A stretch of DNA of 64,000 nucleotides from Nostoc sp. WHI. GTDB lineage: Bacteria > Cyanobacteriota > Cyanobacteriia > Cyanobacteriales > Nostocaceae. The translations under genes were made by a program, and so were the position numbers. Under the pieces are notes generated by a model. That model searched no databases. It was not told the origin of the DNA and saw nothing but the letters and a program-made list of their open reading frames with translations. Location: positions 1 through 64,000 of the forward strand of contig NZ_WBKM01000294.1 in the NCBI RefSeq assembly GCF_015714725.1. The letters are read 5' to 3'. Shown here piece by piece: positions 25,926 through 34,964 of the stretch. Positions within the stretch are counted from its first letter, which is position 1; each line of letters starts with the position of its first letter.

Positions 25926-26184
25926 AAAACCTCTTTTCCTGGCGAGTAGCGCTTCGGGCACTGATAATCCGAGTGCGGTTTTCGCGGTCAGTATGGGAGA
26001 CAACCAATAATTGCCCTGACCTTGACATTCCAATGATAACGTAGCGATTTTCCCCAATCGAATGATCAGAGTCAGGAAATGTTACAGATAAAGAGTCATC
26101 AAATACGGTCGCGGCTTCTTGGAAAGAGATGTTGTGCTTTTTCAGATTGATAGCAGCTTTCTCTGGGTTCCACTCAAATTCCAT
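25909..26184 (-). CDS. BrnT family ribonuclease toxin
   Basis: A 91-residue BrnT toxin (DUF497 family), a RelE-like RNase that inhibits growth when free. Signature features are present: FEWNPEKAAINLKKHNISFQ at the N-terminus, then AATVFDD, and near the C-terminus RTRIISARSATRQEKRFYE, where the R-I-I-S-A-R and the final Arg/Tyr region are the usual active-site neighbourhood. It forms a toxin-antitoxin operon with the overlapping next gene. Toxin-antitoxin cassettes are typical passengers of chromosomal integrons, which fits the flanking attC-like sites. Confidence 0.9.
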   Translation of the reverse strand: MEFEWNPEKAAINLKKHNISFQEAATVFDDSLSVTFPDSDHSIGENRYVIIGMSRSGQLLVVSHTDRENRTRIISARSATRQEKRFYEEGS

Positions 26185-26250
26185 GCACAGGCTCTAGTTG
26201 CCGACAACTTCAAAGATAGCGTAGATGTATCAATACTCACTTTTTTGTCT

Positions 26251-26769
26251 TCATTTCTTAAGCAGCGTTACGGCAATGTTTACAATGCTTAGGATTATGA
26301 CAGACCAAAGTTGCCATCTTTTAACTACTTCTTCACGGGCTTCCAAATTGGCTTTTCTCCGCCTCTCGATATGTTGTAAGCCCCAGTCAAGAATTTCAAG
26401 GGTAGAAGGAGGAGCATCTTTTTCTGTACGAAATTGACTACGAAAAACATCATCAACTGACAGCGCCTCAATTGCATTTAACTGTGATGCTTCATCCTCC
26501 AAATCACGAATCCAAGCAGGACGCTTACTCACCTGTAATTGCATTGCAATTTTCCATTCTTCCAAGCGGCGTGAAGGTACTCCTGGTCGAAATAACTCAC
26601 CTCGTTCTTCTACAAGACTTTCTATGTCACAGTCAGCAGGTAATTTCAGTCTGTATCTAATTCCGTTGTAACTCATGATGGAAATAGGGTCGTTACAAGC
26701 TAGAACCCATAATGCTGAGAGGACATCAAACTTATCCCGATTACTCTTTGCTCGATGTCTCTTCTTCAT
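26251..26769 (-). CDS. hypothetical protein with C-terminal membrane anchor
   Basis: A 172-residue protein, family not recognised. Residues 1-45 are basic and helical (KKRHRAKSNRDKFDVLSALW), suggesting a small winged-helix or nucleic-acid-binding head. The middle is charged. A single hydrophobic segment closes the protein (LWSVIILSIVNIAVTLL, about 152-169), followed by two lysines, so it may be tail-anchored with the bulk in the cytoplasm. It lies between the two attC-like sites, upstream of and in the same direction as the BrnT pair, so it is part of the putative cassette. Confidence 0.65.
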   Translation of the reverse strand: MKKRHRAKSNRDKFDVLSALWVLACNDPISIMSYNGIRYRLKLPADCDIESLVEERGELFRPGVPSRRLEEWKIAMQLQVSKRPAWIRDLEDEASQLNAIEALSVDDVFRSQFRTEKDAPPSTLEILDWGLQHIERRRKANLEAREEVVKRWQLWSVIILSIVNIAVTLLKK

Positions 26770-27345
26770 TTTGAAAAACTGATGCTACTGGTCACGGTGT
26801 AATAAAGTCACAACAATATTTAGTCAAATATCAAGGTGGTTCGAGTCTAAAACTTGACCGACCATTTTGGCGTACTGCCCTAACCCAAAAACGAAGCAGC
26901 CTAACGCCTGAATTGAGCGGCAATCGATCGCCTTTCAACTCAACACGAAATCTCTCAATATTGATTGTCCGCTCCAATGGTGTGTTATGCCCAGATCGCT
27001 TAATTATTATTTATCTTTGCGATCGCCGATAATTTCTCGGAACTTTATCTTACCGCTCAGGGATGGTGTAGAACAGATTCCTCAACAACTCAATGTTGAT
27101 ATAGAAGCTGTCCGGCTTGCTGTACAGCAGAGTGGGTAGTCACCCGCCTTGAACTAAAGATTTTTGCGGATATTTAGTCATCTTGAGATGACTTTTGTTA
27201 TTGGCAAGGAAGTTCAATTCCTCCGGGACATAACTTTTACGTTAAGTTGACACGTATGACAGATGTGCCACTCTGCTGTAGTCTATTGAATTGCAAATTG
27301 CTATATCTACAAGTCTCAGCTACTACATTTACCACTGGGCACTTT
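26770..27345. other. intergenic region with an attC-like site and gene debris
   Basis: Besides the attC-like site (26899-26990), a plus-strand open stretch at about 27040-27140 ends in TAG and encodes an acidic tail (VEQIPQQLNVDIEAVRLAV). It looks like the end of a lost gene. Around 27170-27230 two small hairpins resemble tRNA arms, but no complete tRNA can be drawn. No intact gene is seen. Confidence 0.45.
26899..26990 (-). other. candidate integron attC site 2
   Basis: On the minus strand this 92-base segment begins GCATAAC (one mismatch to RYYYAAC) and ends GTTAGGC (perfect GTTRRRY). L'' ATTGGAGCGG and L' CCGCTCAAT pair except for one unpaired G at the same position as in site 1. The centre can extend the stem (AATCAAT with ATCGATT). 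Sites 1 and 2 share the L boxes and the heptamer AGAGATT but differ elsewhere, as related attC sites do. Both point in the direction of the genes between them. Confidence 0.65.
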
Positions 27346-29106
27346 TTAAGATGCTATTAATTCGGGCTGAGGCATTAAACCTTGGAGAGTATGGCGCATC
27401 AGAGCGATCGCTTGGAGTTGAGAGTCACCAGTTTCCTGGAATTGATCCAAAGATTCTCCAATTCCTTGCAGCTTTTGCCGTAAGCCATCCAGAGAATCCT
27501 GAATTGGTTGTAGCGCTTCTTCATAGAGATTCACTCGACCACAGCATTCAGCAGTTGCTTTTTGCAGGGATAGCAAGTTTTCCTCGATCGCTTTCAGTTC
27601 TTGGCGCTTCTCTTCCAAATCGTGAGTTTGATTATCAATCATTCCCTGATTTAGCTCAACGCCAGCGCGGATCTGCTCAATCTCACGTTCCAGCTTTTGT
27701 ATTTCCTGTGAATGTTGTTGTCGCTGGGTTTCAATTTGTAACAGAATCGGTTCTAAATTAATTTTGTTACCATTTTCTTCATCAGTAACAGTATGTCCTT
27801 GCCGCCGTAGCAGTACAGCTTGGTGTTGTTTGAGAAACTTCTGATGTTGTAGCATATTGCGGCGTTGTCCCACCAAACTGGAGTTTAGCATCTGATAGAG
27901 GTCTGTTTCATCCGTTAGTTCCAGTTCTAAATTGATGTGGTCATGGTCGGATGCATGATTTATTTTATTTTGTAGTTCTTCTATAGTTTCTTGTTTATAT
28001 TTCAGTTCTTGTTCTTGATCGTGAACAAAGCTAGCGTCTATTTCCAACTTATACTGCAAGTCTTGAACTATCTTTTGTAGTTCTTCTAAAGGCTTTTTCT
28101 CCAAAGCTTCCACATCAGCTTGCTGTCCGAGAACCACATCACCAGATGTTGCAGCCAAAGAGTGAATCTGTTGATATAACTCTTCCTGATTTCGTAACTG
28201 CTCTTTGATTATCTGAGCATACTCTTGCTTGCCGGTAAGAACTGCTGTGTTCACCTGCAATTGGGCTGTGTGTTGAGCTAGAGAATTTTGTGCTTGTTGC
28301 CATGCGTTTTGGCGATCGCTAAAGGTTTGTGACAAGCGTTCAACTTCTGCTTGCTGTTGAGCGATCGCAGTTTTTTGCTCCTCCAATTTTTGCCAATGCG
28401 GGATCAGAGTAGCTTGCTGTTTTTCGATAAACTCAAAAGCCAGGTGCAGGTGTTCTTTGACCGTTTCCGTGGGAGGAATGCAAGTAGACAAGCGATCGAG
28501 TAATTCACTCATCACCCGACTTTGTTCCTCATCTAAAACCGTCCCCTGTTGGAAGTCCGCTTGACGTTCATCTAAGCGACGCTGCTCACCTCGCAAATGC
28601 TCCCAAGCGCCTTCCAATTCCTGGCGGTTGCGCTCAATTTCTGCTTGTAACCGTTCAATCTCTCCACGGGATGTTTCAACTTCCTGTTTTTGCTCCTCCA
28701 GTCGTTGCAACTCATCCTCCATTTGTTGCAACTGTTCCAGGCGTGCTTCCATGTCCATTTCACGGCGATTCAACTCTTGCGCCTGAAACGTTAGCGACTG
28801 TTTCCACTGATCAATTTCATCTTCCTTGAGCTTAAATTTCTCCAATTGGCGGGAAAAATTCTGCAAAATGTTGACTAACGGACGCCCTGCCTCCTGAATC
28901 CGCTGCACTTGACGATTCGGATTCAGTTCAACCAGTACCAAAGCACCATCATTTAATTTGCTTGCGTCCTCAGCGGCAATCACTTCTTCCGACACAGTAC
29001 TCCAATTCTGGTCAGTTCGCTGACAAGCTAGCAATTTCAGTTCGGTTTTGGCACCGCCACTGAGTAAACCACCTTTCTGTTTTTGTACTTCTGCTAAATA
29101 CAGCAC
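27346..29106 (-). CDS. hmpF: pilus motility taxis protein HmpF
   Basis: A 586-residue, almost wholly coiled-coil protein. In N. punctiforme HmpF localises to cell poles and is needed for type IV pilus activity and directed gliding of hormogonia. The N-terminus MLYLAEVQKQKGGLL followed by TELKLLACQRTDQNWS is the recognisable family head. Residues about 100-560 are heptad-rich with many Gln and Glu (EELQRLEEQKQEVETS). No membrane segment is seen. It is transcribed divergently from hmpA, the arrangement known for the hmp locus, with a 404-base shared promoter region. Confidence 0.92.
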   Translation of the reverse strand: MLYLAEVQKQKGGLLSGGAKTELKLLACQRTDQNWSTVSEEVIAAEDASKLNDGALVLVELNPNRQVQRIQEAGRPLVNILQNFSRQLEKFKLKEDEIDQWKQSLTFQAQELNRREMDMEARLEQLQQMEDELQRLEEQKQEVETSRGEIERLQAEIERNRQELEGAWEHLRGEQRRLDERQADFQQGTVLDEEQSRVMSELLDRLSTCIPPTETVKEHLHLAFEFIEKQQATLIPHWQKLEEQKTAIAQQQAEVERLSQTFSDRQNAWQQAQNSLAQHTAQLQVNTAVLTGKQEYAQIIKEQLRNQEELYQQIHSLAATSGDVVLGQQADVEALEKKPLEELQKIVQDLQYKLEIDASFVHDQEQELKYKQETIEELQNKINHASDHDHINLELELTDETDLYQMLNSSLVGQRRNMLQHQKFLKQHQAVLLRRQGHTVTDEENGNKINLEPILLQIETQRQQHSQEIQKLEREIEQIRAGVELNQGMIDNQTHDLEEKRQELKAIEENLLSLQKATAECCGRVNLYEEALQPIQDSLDGLRQKLQGIGESLDQFQETGDSQLQAIALMRHTLQGLMPQPELIAS

Positions 29107-29510
29107 ACCGTTAGTCCTTATTGATGCACTTAAAGTTCGTGTTTTGGGATCTACCTTAGATAATTCTGTTAACTTGTCTTACTGAACCGAAGTTTAGGAG
29201 AACAAGACAGACAAAAGTATTTGTAGACGCGAGATGTTACGTCTTGATACTTAATAGAAGCAACTTGGTCGCGCCTTTATATTTTGTACTGATGATAGTC
29301 ATGATGACTTCCGTGTTAACACTAGCTTTGTCAAAGCGTATTACGGAATATTAAGGTTTATAGCTTAATGTATTGCTTACATAGAAAGAAGGAACAAGGT
29401 AAAAATCTTTCTAATACTCATAATCAATACTTAAACTACCTGCTCGAAAAATTCCGGGATACCATTAATACACAATATCAACGCCATTGCAAGGAGCACC
29501 TTTTACGTAA
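29107..29510. other. divergent promoter region of hmpF and hmpABCDE
   Basis: About 400 AT-rich bases with no ORF. This should hold the hormogonium-induced promoters for both directions. I cannot assign a sigma-factor box with confidence; a CGGGATACC stretch near 29455-29463 is the only candidate I noticed. Confidence 0.5.
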
Positions 29511-30707
29511 ATGCAGGGAAATTTAAATGAAATTGATATTTGCAGCATCCTGCAATTAATTGAGTTGGGACAGCGAACTGGACAACTATGGGTGGAAGCT
29601 CATAACTCTTACCATAGCAACAAACTAGATGGAGATGGAGCGATCAGATATCACTCCAAACAAAAATCTTGGTTCGTCTTTTTCCTCAACGGTGAAATTA
29701 TCTATTGCCAAGAAGGCGAAAGTAGTTTATCCCGGATTAATGATTATTTACGTTATTACCGAGTCGAGACGCGACTCGCCGACCAACAAGTTGCCGAGTT
29801 ATCATCAACCGACGCGTCAGAGTATGCCTATCTTTGGGCGCTCTTGGAGCAAAATATCATCACCCCAAAGATAGCTGGTAATATCATCCACGGCTTAGTG
29901 CATGAAACCCTCTTTGACCTGCTGAGTTTACACCAAGGTAACTTTATTTTCTATCAGGATGCGCCACTTGCCCCACAATTAAATACTTTGGAGATTGCTC
30001 CCTTCGTCACAAAAATTAGGAAGCAGGTACAAGAGTGGAAACAACTCTATCCACATATTCAGTCTCCCGAACAGTTGCCAGTGCTATCTGACAAAGCTCA
30101 GTTACACTCCTCGCTACCAGCAGCAACCGTGAGTAAGCTACAACATTGGGCTGATGGTAAAACATCCTTGCGTCAATTGGCTCGCTATCTCAACCGAGAC
30201 ATTTTGACAGTGGCTAAGGCAATATATCCATATGTGCAACAGAGTTGGCTACAACTAGTATATTCAGTCACAACTAACCCGGATACTCACACAGAAAATT
30301 GGGACTTGGAGGGAAAATACAAAGGACGGATAGTATGTATTGACGATGCGATCGCCATCGGTGAGACTATAAATTCCATCTTAAAAGCACAAGGTTATGA
30401 AGCGATCGCTCTCACCAATCCCTTAGAAGCACTTAATCTGGTTTTTCAACTCAAACCGGATTTAATTTTATGCGACATTGCTATGCCGGAATTGGAGGGG
30501 TACGAGGTTTGCGCCATGCTGCGACATTCAACAGCATTTCGCCTCTTACCGATTATTATGCTTACTGGTAAAGATGGATTTCTTGATCGAGTCAAAGCTA
30601 GGATGGTCGGGGCAACAGATTATTTAACAAAACCATTTACAGATACTGAGTTACTCATGCTCGTAGGGAAATATATAAACAAAGACTTTCATGAAAATAG
30701 GGCATAG
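29511..30707 (+). CDS. hmpA: HmpA, PatA-like response regulator
   Basis: A 398-residue regulator of the hormogonium chemotaxis-like system. The N-terminal DUF4388/PATAN domain starts at MQGNLNEIDICSILQLIELG (residues 1-110). The middle is a helical segment. The C-terminal receiver domain starts at about 270 (IVCIDDAIAIGETINSIL), with the phosphoacceptor Asp in LKPDLILCDIAMPELEG and the conserved Lys in TDYLTKPFT. It is similar in layout to PatA, which controls heterocyst pattern. It opens the hmpABCDE operon and probably relays the signal to pilus motors. Confidence 0.9.
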   Translation: MQGNLNEIDICSILQLIELGQRTGQLWVEAHNSYHSNKLDGDGAIRYHSKQKSWFVFFLNGEIIYCQEGESSLSRINDYLRYYRVETRLADQQVAELSSTDASEYAYLWALLEQNIITPKIAGNIIHGLVHETLFDLLSLHQGNFIFYQDAPLAPQLNTLEIAPFVTKIRKQVQEWKQLYPHIQSPEQLPVLSDKAQLHSSLPAATVSKLQHWADGKTSLRQLARYLNRDILTVAKAIYPYVQQSWLQLVYSVTTNPDTHTENWDLEGKYKGRIVCIDDAIAIGETINSILKAQGYEAIALTNPLEALNLVFQLKPDLILCDIAMPELEGYEVCAMLRHSTAFRLLPIIMLTGKDGFLDRVKARMVGATDYLTKPFTDTELLMLVGKYINKDFHENRA

Positions 30708-30915
30708 GGCATTGGGTAGATAAAGAAAGCCAAGACTTGTTGATTTGCTAAAAGATCAGGTAAAAGATGTTATCACAGAGTCAGCCAATGCAGTGAAACG
30801 TCAATATCCAGGAAAATAGTCAAAAACTAGAATTAATTTATACAGTTAATACTTGCGGAGGAATCAGGGAATGTTCCAATTAGGAACGTCTACATCAGGA
30901 GGTAGATAAGCATTT

Positions 30916-31281
30916 ATGAGTACAGTTCTGATTGTGGAAGACAGTATCGCGCAAAGGGAGATGATTACAGACCTCCTGAAAGCAACTGGACTAACAGTTA
31001 CCCATGCCAGTGACGGGTTAGAAGCGCTGGAGGCAATTCAAATAGCACCCCCCGATTTAGTGGTATTGGATATTGTCATGCCTCGGATGAACGGCTACGA
31101 AGTTTGTCGTCGCTTAAAATCCGATCCAAAAACCCAAAATGTCCCTGTGGTTATGTGTTCTTCAAAGGGCGAAGAATTTGATCGCTACTGGGGAATGAAA
31201 CAGGGTGCAGACGCTTATATAGCCAAACCGTTTCAACCAACCGAGTTGGTGGGAACAGTCAAACAACTGCTGCGAGGATAA
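30916..31281 (+). CDS. hmpB: HmpB, CheY/PilH-like response regulator
   Basis: A 121-residue single-domain receiver: acidic pocket VLIVEDSIAQRE, phosphoacceptor in PDLVVLDIVMPRMNGYE, Thr/Ser switch in VPVVMCSSKGEE and Lys in AYIAKPFQP. There is no output domain, so it signals by protein binding, as CheY and PilH do. It is the second gene of the hmp operon, 13 bases before hmpC. Confidence 0.92.
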   Translation: MSTVLIVEDSIAQREMITDLLKATGLTVTHASDGLEALEAIQIAPPDLVVLDIVMPRMNGYEVCRRLKSDPKTQNVPVVMCSSKGEEFDRYWGMKQGADAYIAKPFQPTELVGTVKQLLRG

Positions 31282-31294
31282 GGATAAAAACAAT

Positions 31295-31825
31295 ATGGTC
31301 AGCAAACCGGACTTTTTAAGTGGCGGCGGTCAAGACCACTTTCGACCAGAATTACAAGTAGAAAGTCCTGAAGGTGAGTTACATTTGAGGTTTTACATTC
31401 CCTCGCATCAGGAGTTTGCCCTACAAGCAACTGGCATTCGGGAGGTAATTGAACTAAGTCCTGATCGAATCACTCCGATTCCTAATGCTTCTCCTTTACT
31501 TTTGGGTACTCTAAATTTACGAGGTCGAGTTATTTGGGTGGCCGATTTGGGTCAATTTCTTGGAGAAGCAAGTGCATTAAACACGGATAGAGCTGAGATT
31601 CCGGTGATTGCCATTGAAGAGCAAGACACAATAGTGGGTTTAGCAGTAGAGGAAATTGGTGGTATGGACTGGCTGGATGTACAGAATCTCATGCCACCAA
31701 CTAGTATTCCAGATACTATGGCTCCTTTCTTGCGCGGAGAGTGGTTATTAGATGCTAAAAAAAATCAGTGCCTACGACTACTCGATCAAATGGCAATTTT
31801 ACGGAGTGCTAGATGGGCAGGATGA
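31295..31825 (+). CDS. hmpC: HmpC, CheW/PilI-like adaptor
   Basis: A 176-residue CheW-domain protein that links the receptor HmpD to the kinase HmpE. The CheW fold is seen from about residue 25: [20 protein letters not shown], then [20 protein letters not shown] and [11 protein letters not shown]. This is the PilI-type form with a longer N-terminus. Its stop lies between the two possible starts of hmpD, so the two genes are tightly linked. Confidence 0.92.
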   Translation: MVSKPDFLSGGGQDHFRPELQVESPEGELHLRFYIPSHQEFALQATGIREVIELSPDRITPIPNASPLLLGTLNLRGRVIWVADLGQFLGEASALNTDRAEIPVIAIEEQDTIVGLAVEEIGGMDWLDVQNLMPPTSIPDTMAPFLRGEWLLDAKKNQCLRLLDQMAILRSARWAG

Positions 31826-31839
31826 AATTGGAGGAGGAA

Positions 31840-34782
31840 ATGGCAGCAAGTATTGAGAATTACGAGCCAACGTATCAACAGGCGATGACCGCCTATGTCC
31901 AAAGGAATTATGAGGTTGCCGCCACTTTAGTTGACCAAGTGGTGCAAAATTTACCAAATGACCCGAACTCCCATTTGTTAAGGGGTCACATCTACTATGT
32001 TTTGCAGCAGTACGATGTAGCAAAAGAAGAATATCAAAAGGTATTACGCTTGACTGATGATCAAGAAATTGTTGGTTTTGCCAATAATGGAATTGAGAAT
32101 ATTAATCAATACCTACAATCGTTCGGTAGCCAGATTGATTCATCAGCAAATGAAGAACAAATAAAGTCCTCAGACCTGTCTGATGTATTGGCATATAACG
32201 AACAAGAATTAGAAGATTTGGGTGCTAGTGAGGAGTTTGACAGCAAGAACCTTGATTTGAACTTTTTTGGAGAGAATCAAGAAACTGTGAATGGCATTGA
32301 AGAACTATCTTCAAATAGTCCATTTGACATCCCCACAGAAGACAGTAATGGAACGGGAAAAATATCAGATTCTTCTACAGCTTTTGGTAACGACCCTTTT
32401 GCCTTAAATGAAGAATCAGAGGAACAAGAATTCAATAGCAGCAGTTGGGAGGAAAAAACAGAATTAGAGTTGCCTGCTTTCTGGCAGGAAGGTCTATCAG
32501 AAGATAGTCTTGAAGAATCATTAGTAAATAGTCAGTTTTCAGATAATGAAATAAACTCTGATCACGGAAATTCAACTCTTGACAAGAATAAATCTTCATC
32601 TTCTAATTCACAAAATGGTAATAGCAACAATAATCTGCCTAATCTATTAAGTGAACCGGAGTTTCAAGAGCCTAGTATTGCAAATTTAGAATATAAAAAA
32701 TCTAGTTTTGGAGATGAAACTTTATTGATTGCTGAACCAGAATTTAAAAATAGTTCGGCAACAATAAATAACTGGGAATACAACAGTGAAGATAATTTAC
32801 CTGAAACCGAAGCACATGAATGGTTGGAACCAGGAACTTTTGTAAAAGAGGAAGCTTTTCAGGCGAATTTATCTGATGATTCTTCATCTTTTAGCAGCAA
32901 TCTACCTCTGAAAGAAAAACAGATCAATTCAGGTGAACTTATCGGTCAAAATAGCTTTGATGATGAAAATTTTGATCTAGAAGCATTTGAATCTGCCTTT
33001 GGCTCAGAGGGGTTAGGCTCTCACGAAGACTCAAACAATATACTGAATGGAGAAAATTCTAAAAGCAATATAGAATTTTTAGATGACTTTGAGGAATTTG
33101 ATGATTTAGGAAATATTCCAGGGTTTGATCTGAGCGAAAGAGATTCTAATTTCGGTGATGTAGCAGTGCATTCTGCTCCATCAGAAACTAGCGGTAGTGG
33201 ACGCTCTCAAAGCGCGCAGGCTTTTTTAAGTGATGCAGCTAGCGATCGCGAAGAAGAACTATTCTCGCTCACTGGTTCACATGAATCAGTTCCAGTCTTT
33301 AGCCAGACAGATGTCTCAAAACTAGAACCAAACGTTAACGTCGAACAAGGTTGGTTAGCACCATTAGAAAATGCCTCCATTGAAAGGAAACAATGGTTAG
33401 TTGCTGGGACTGTGGGCATTGTCTCGGCGCTGGTTGTAGCCACAGTCAGCTTTGTCGCCACGACGTTTTCGCCAGCCGGGCAACGAGAATCAGTGCGGAA
33501 CACTGGTTGGGGAATGTCGCTAGCAGCAGGGCTTACAGGTTTTGCTACCGCCGGCTTTATGGGGAATCTCACACTCAAGCAAATTCGGCGCACAACCAAG
33601 GATTTGGAAACTCAATTTGAAGCTGTACGCCAAGGAAATCTCAATGCTCAAGCTACGGTGTATTCCGAAGATGAATTGGGGCATTTAGCTACTGGCTTTA
33701 ATGAAATGGCGCGGGTAATTTTCACGACTACAAGTGAAGCCCAACGGAAAGCCGATGAGCAAGAGGAAGCCAAAGAAAACCTGCAACGTCAGGTGATTCG
33801 CCTGTTGGATGATGTGGAAGGAGCTGCTAGAGGCGATTTAACAGTCCAAGCCGAGGTGACAGCCGACGTACTGGGAGCCGTAGCTGACGCTTTTAACCTG
33901 ACAATTCAAAACCTGCGGGATATCGTCCAACAGGTAAAAGTGGCTGCCAAGGATGTGACAAAAGGTGCAACCAACTCTGAAACCTTTGCTAGAGCCTTAT
34001 CTAGTGATGCTTTGCGCCAAGCAGAAGAGTTGGCAGTCACACTGAATTCTGTACAGGTGATGACCGACTCGATTCAACGGGTAGCAGAGGCGGCGCGGGA
34101 AGCCGAAACCGTAGCTCGTGATGCTAGTACGATCGCTCTCAAGGGTGGCGAAGCAGTAGAAAATACTGTGGCGGGGATTTTAGAAATTCGAGAAACCGTT
34201 GCCGAAACCACTCGGAAAGTGAAGCGTTTGGCGGAATCTTCCCAAGAAATTTCTAAAATTGTGGCATTGATTTCCCAGATTGCTTCGAGAACCAACTTAT
34301 TAGCACTCAATGCTAGTATTGAGGCGGCAAGAGCGGGAGAAGCTGGACGCGGATTTGCGATCGTGGCAGATGAAGTGCGCCAGCTAGCAGATAAATCTGC
34401 CAAATCCCTGAAGGAAATTGAACAAATTGTGATGCAAATCCAAAGCGAAACAGGCTCAGTGATGACCGCGATGGAAGAAGGCACACAACAAGTAATTAAA
34501 GGCACAAAATTGGCAGAAGAAGCCAAGCGATCGCTCGAAAACATTATTCAAGTGGCGAATCGCATCGATATTCTTGTGCGCTCAATTACCAGCGACACTG
34601 TGGAACAAACTGAAACCTCCCGCGCTGTCGCTCATGTAATGCAATCAGTAGAACTTACCGCGCAAGAAACTTCGCAGGAAGCACAGCGAGTTTCGGGTGC
34701 CCTACAACACTTAGTAGGTGTATCCCGTGACTTGATCGCCTCCGTTGAACGTTTCCGAGTGGAAACTATGGAAAGTAGGTAA
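31840..34782 (+). CDS. hmpD: HmpD, methyl-accepting chemotaxis protein (PilJ-like)
   Basis: A membrane receptor of about 980 residues. The ATG at 31840 has a strong GGAGG just before it and removes the overlap with hmpC. ATGs at 31813 and 31822 are also open. Layout: an N-terminal TPR-like region (about 1-90, [20 protein letters not shown]), a long acidic low-complexity linker (about 100-500), two membrane segments ([19 protein letters not shown] and [13 protein letters not shown]), HAMP, and the signalling hairpin [20 protein letters not shown]. Having the large acidic region before the membrane segments means that the usual periplasmic sensor loop is very short, so sensing is probably cytoplasmic. 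Confidence 0.92.
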   Translation: MAASIENYEPTYQQAMTAYVQRNYEVAATLVDQVVQNLPNDPNSHLLRGHIYYVLQQYDVAKEEYQKVLRLTDDQEIVGFANNGIENINQYLQSFGSQIDSSANEEQIKSSDLSDVLAYNEQELEDLGASEEFDSKNLDLNFFGENQETVNGIEELSSNSPFDIPTEDSNGTGKISDSSTAFGNDPFALNEESEEQEFNSSSWEEKTELELPAFWQEGLSEDSLEESLVNSQFSDNEINSDHGNSTLDKNKSSSSNSQNGNSNNNLPNLLSEPEFQEPSIANLEYKKSSFGDETLLIAEPEFKNSSATINNWEYNSEDNLPETEAHEWLEPGTFVKEEAFQANLSDDSSSFSSNLPLKEKQINSGELIGQNSFDDENFDLEAFESAFGSEGLGSHEDSNNILNGENSKSNIEFLDDFEEFDDLGNIPGFDLSERDSNFGDVAVHSAPSETSGSGRSQSAQAFLSDAASDREEELFSLTGSHESVPVFSQTDVSKLEPNVNVEQGWLAPLENASIERKQWLVAGTVGIVSALVVATVSFVATTFSPAGQRESVRNTGWGMSLAAGLTGFATAGFMGNLTLKQIRRTTKDLETQFEAVRQGNLNAQATVYSEDELGHLATGFNEMARVIFTTTSEAQRKADEQEEAKENLQRQVIRLLDDVEGAARGDLTVQAEVTADVLGAVADAFNLTIQNLRDIVQQVKVAAKDVTKGATNSETFARALSSDALRQAEELAVTLNSVQVMTDSIQRVAEAAREAETVARDASTIALKGGEAVENTVAGILEIRETVAETTRKVKRLAESSQEISKIVALISQIASRTNLLALNASIEAARAGEAGRGFAIVADEVRQLADKSAKSLKEIEQIVMQIQSETGSVMTAMEEGTQQVIKGTKLAEEAKRSLENIIQVANRIDILVRSITSDTVEQTETSRAVAHVMQSVELTAQETSQEAQRVSGALQHLVGVSRDLIASVERFRVETMESR

Positions 34783-34964
34783 AAAAGTTAGGAGTTAGGA
34801 GTGAGGAGTTAGGAATAAAAATCATAACTCACAACTCACAACTCATAACTTGCAAAAAAGTTAGGAGTTAGCAGTAAGGAGTTAGAAATAAAAATTACAA
34901 CTCATAACTCATAACTCATAACTCACAACTCATAACTCATAACTCATAACTCATAACTTTTGCT
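34783..34964. repeat. heptamer STRR block between hmpD and hmpE
   Basis: The gap is almost wholly heptamer repeats: GTTAGGA/GGAGTTA units at the left and roughly a dozen ACTCATA/ACTCACA units at the right. The two halves are partly complementary (GAGTTA with TAACTC), so the transcript could fold into a long imperfect hairpin in the middle of the hmp operon. The hmpE start codon follows directly. Confidence 0.85.

Noticed and set aside
27150-27235. tRNA-like arms (hairpin AGTCATC / GATGACT and a GTTCAAT loop)
   Set aside because: No acceptor stem: the reverse complement of CCGGGAC is not found upstream, and no D-arm can be drawn. At best a degraded tRNA.
33207-34544. Large antisense frames inside hmpD
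   Set aside because: Shadows of a strongly supported receptor gene; no independent start signals.
34783-34964. Possible CRISPR array
   Set aside because: Heptamer repeats without spacers. The 21-bp array at 47543-47752 was rejected for the same reason.
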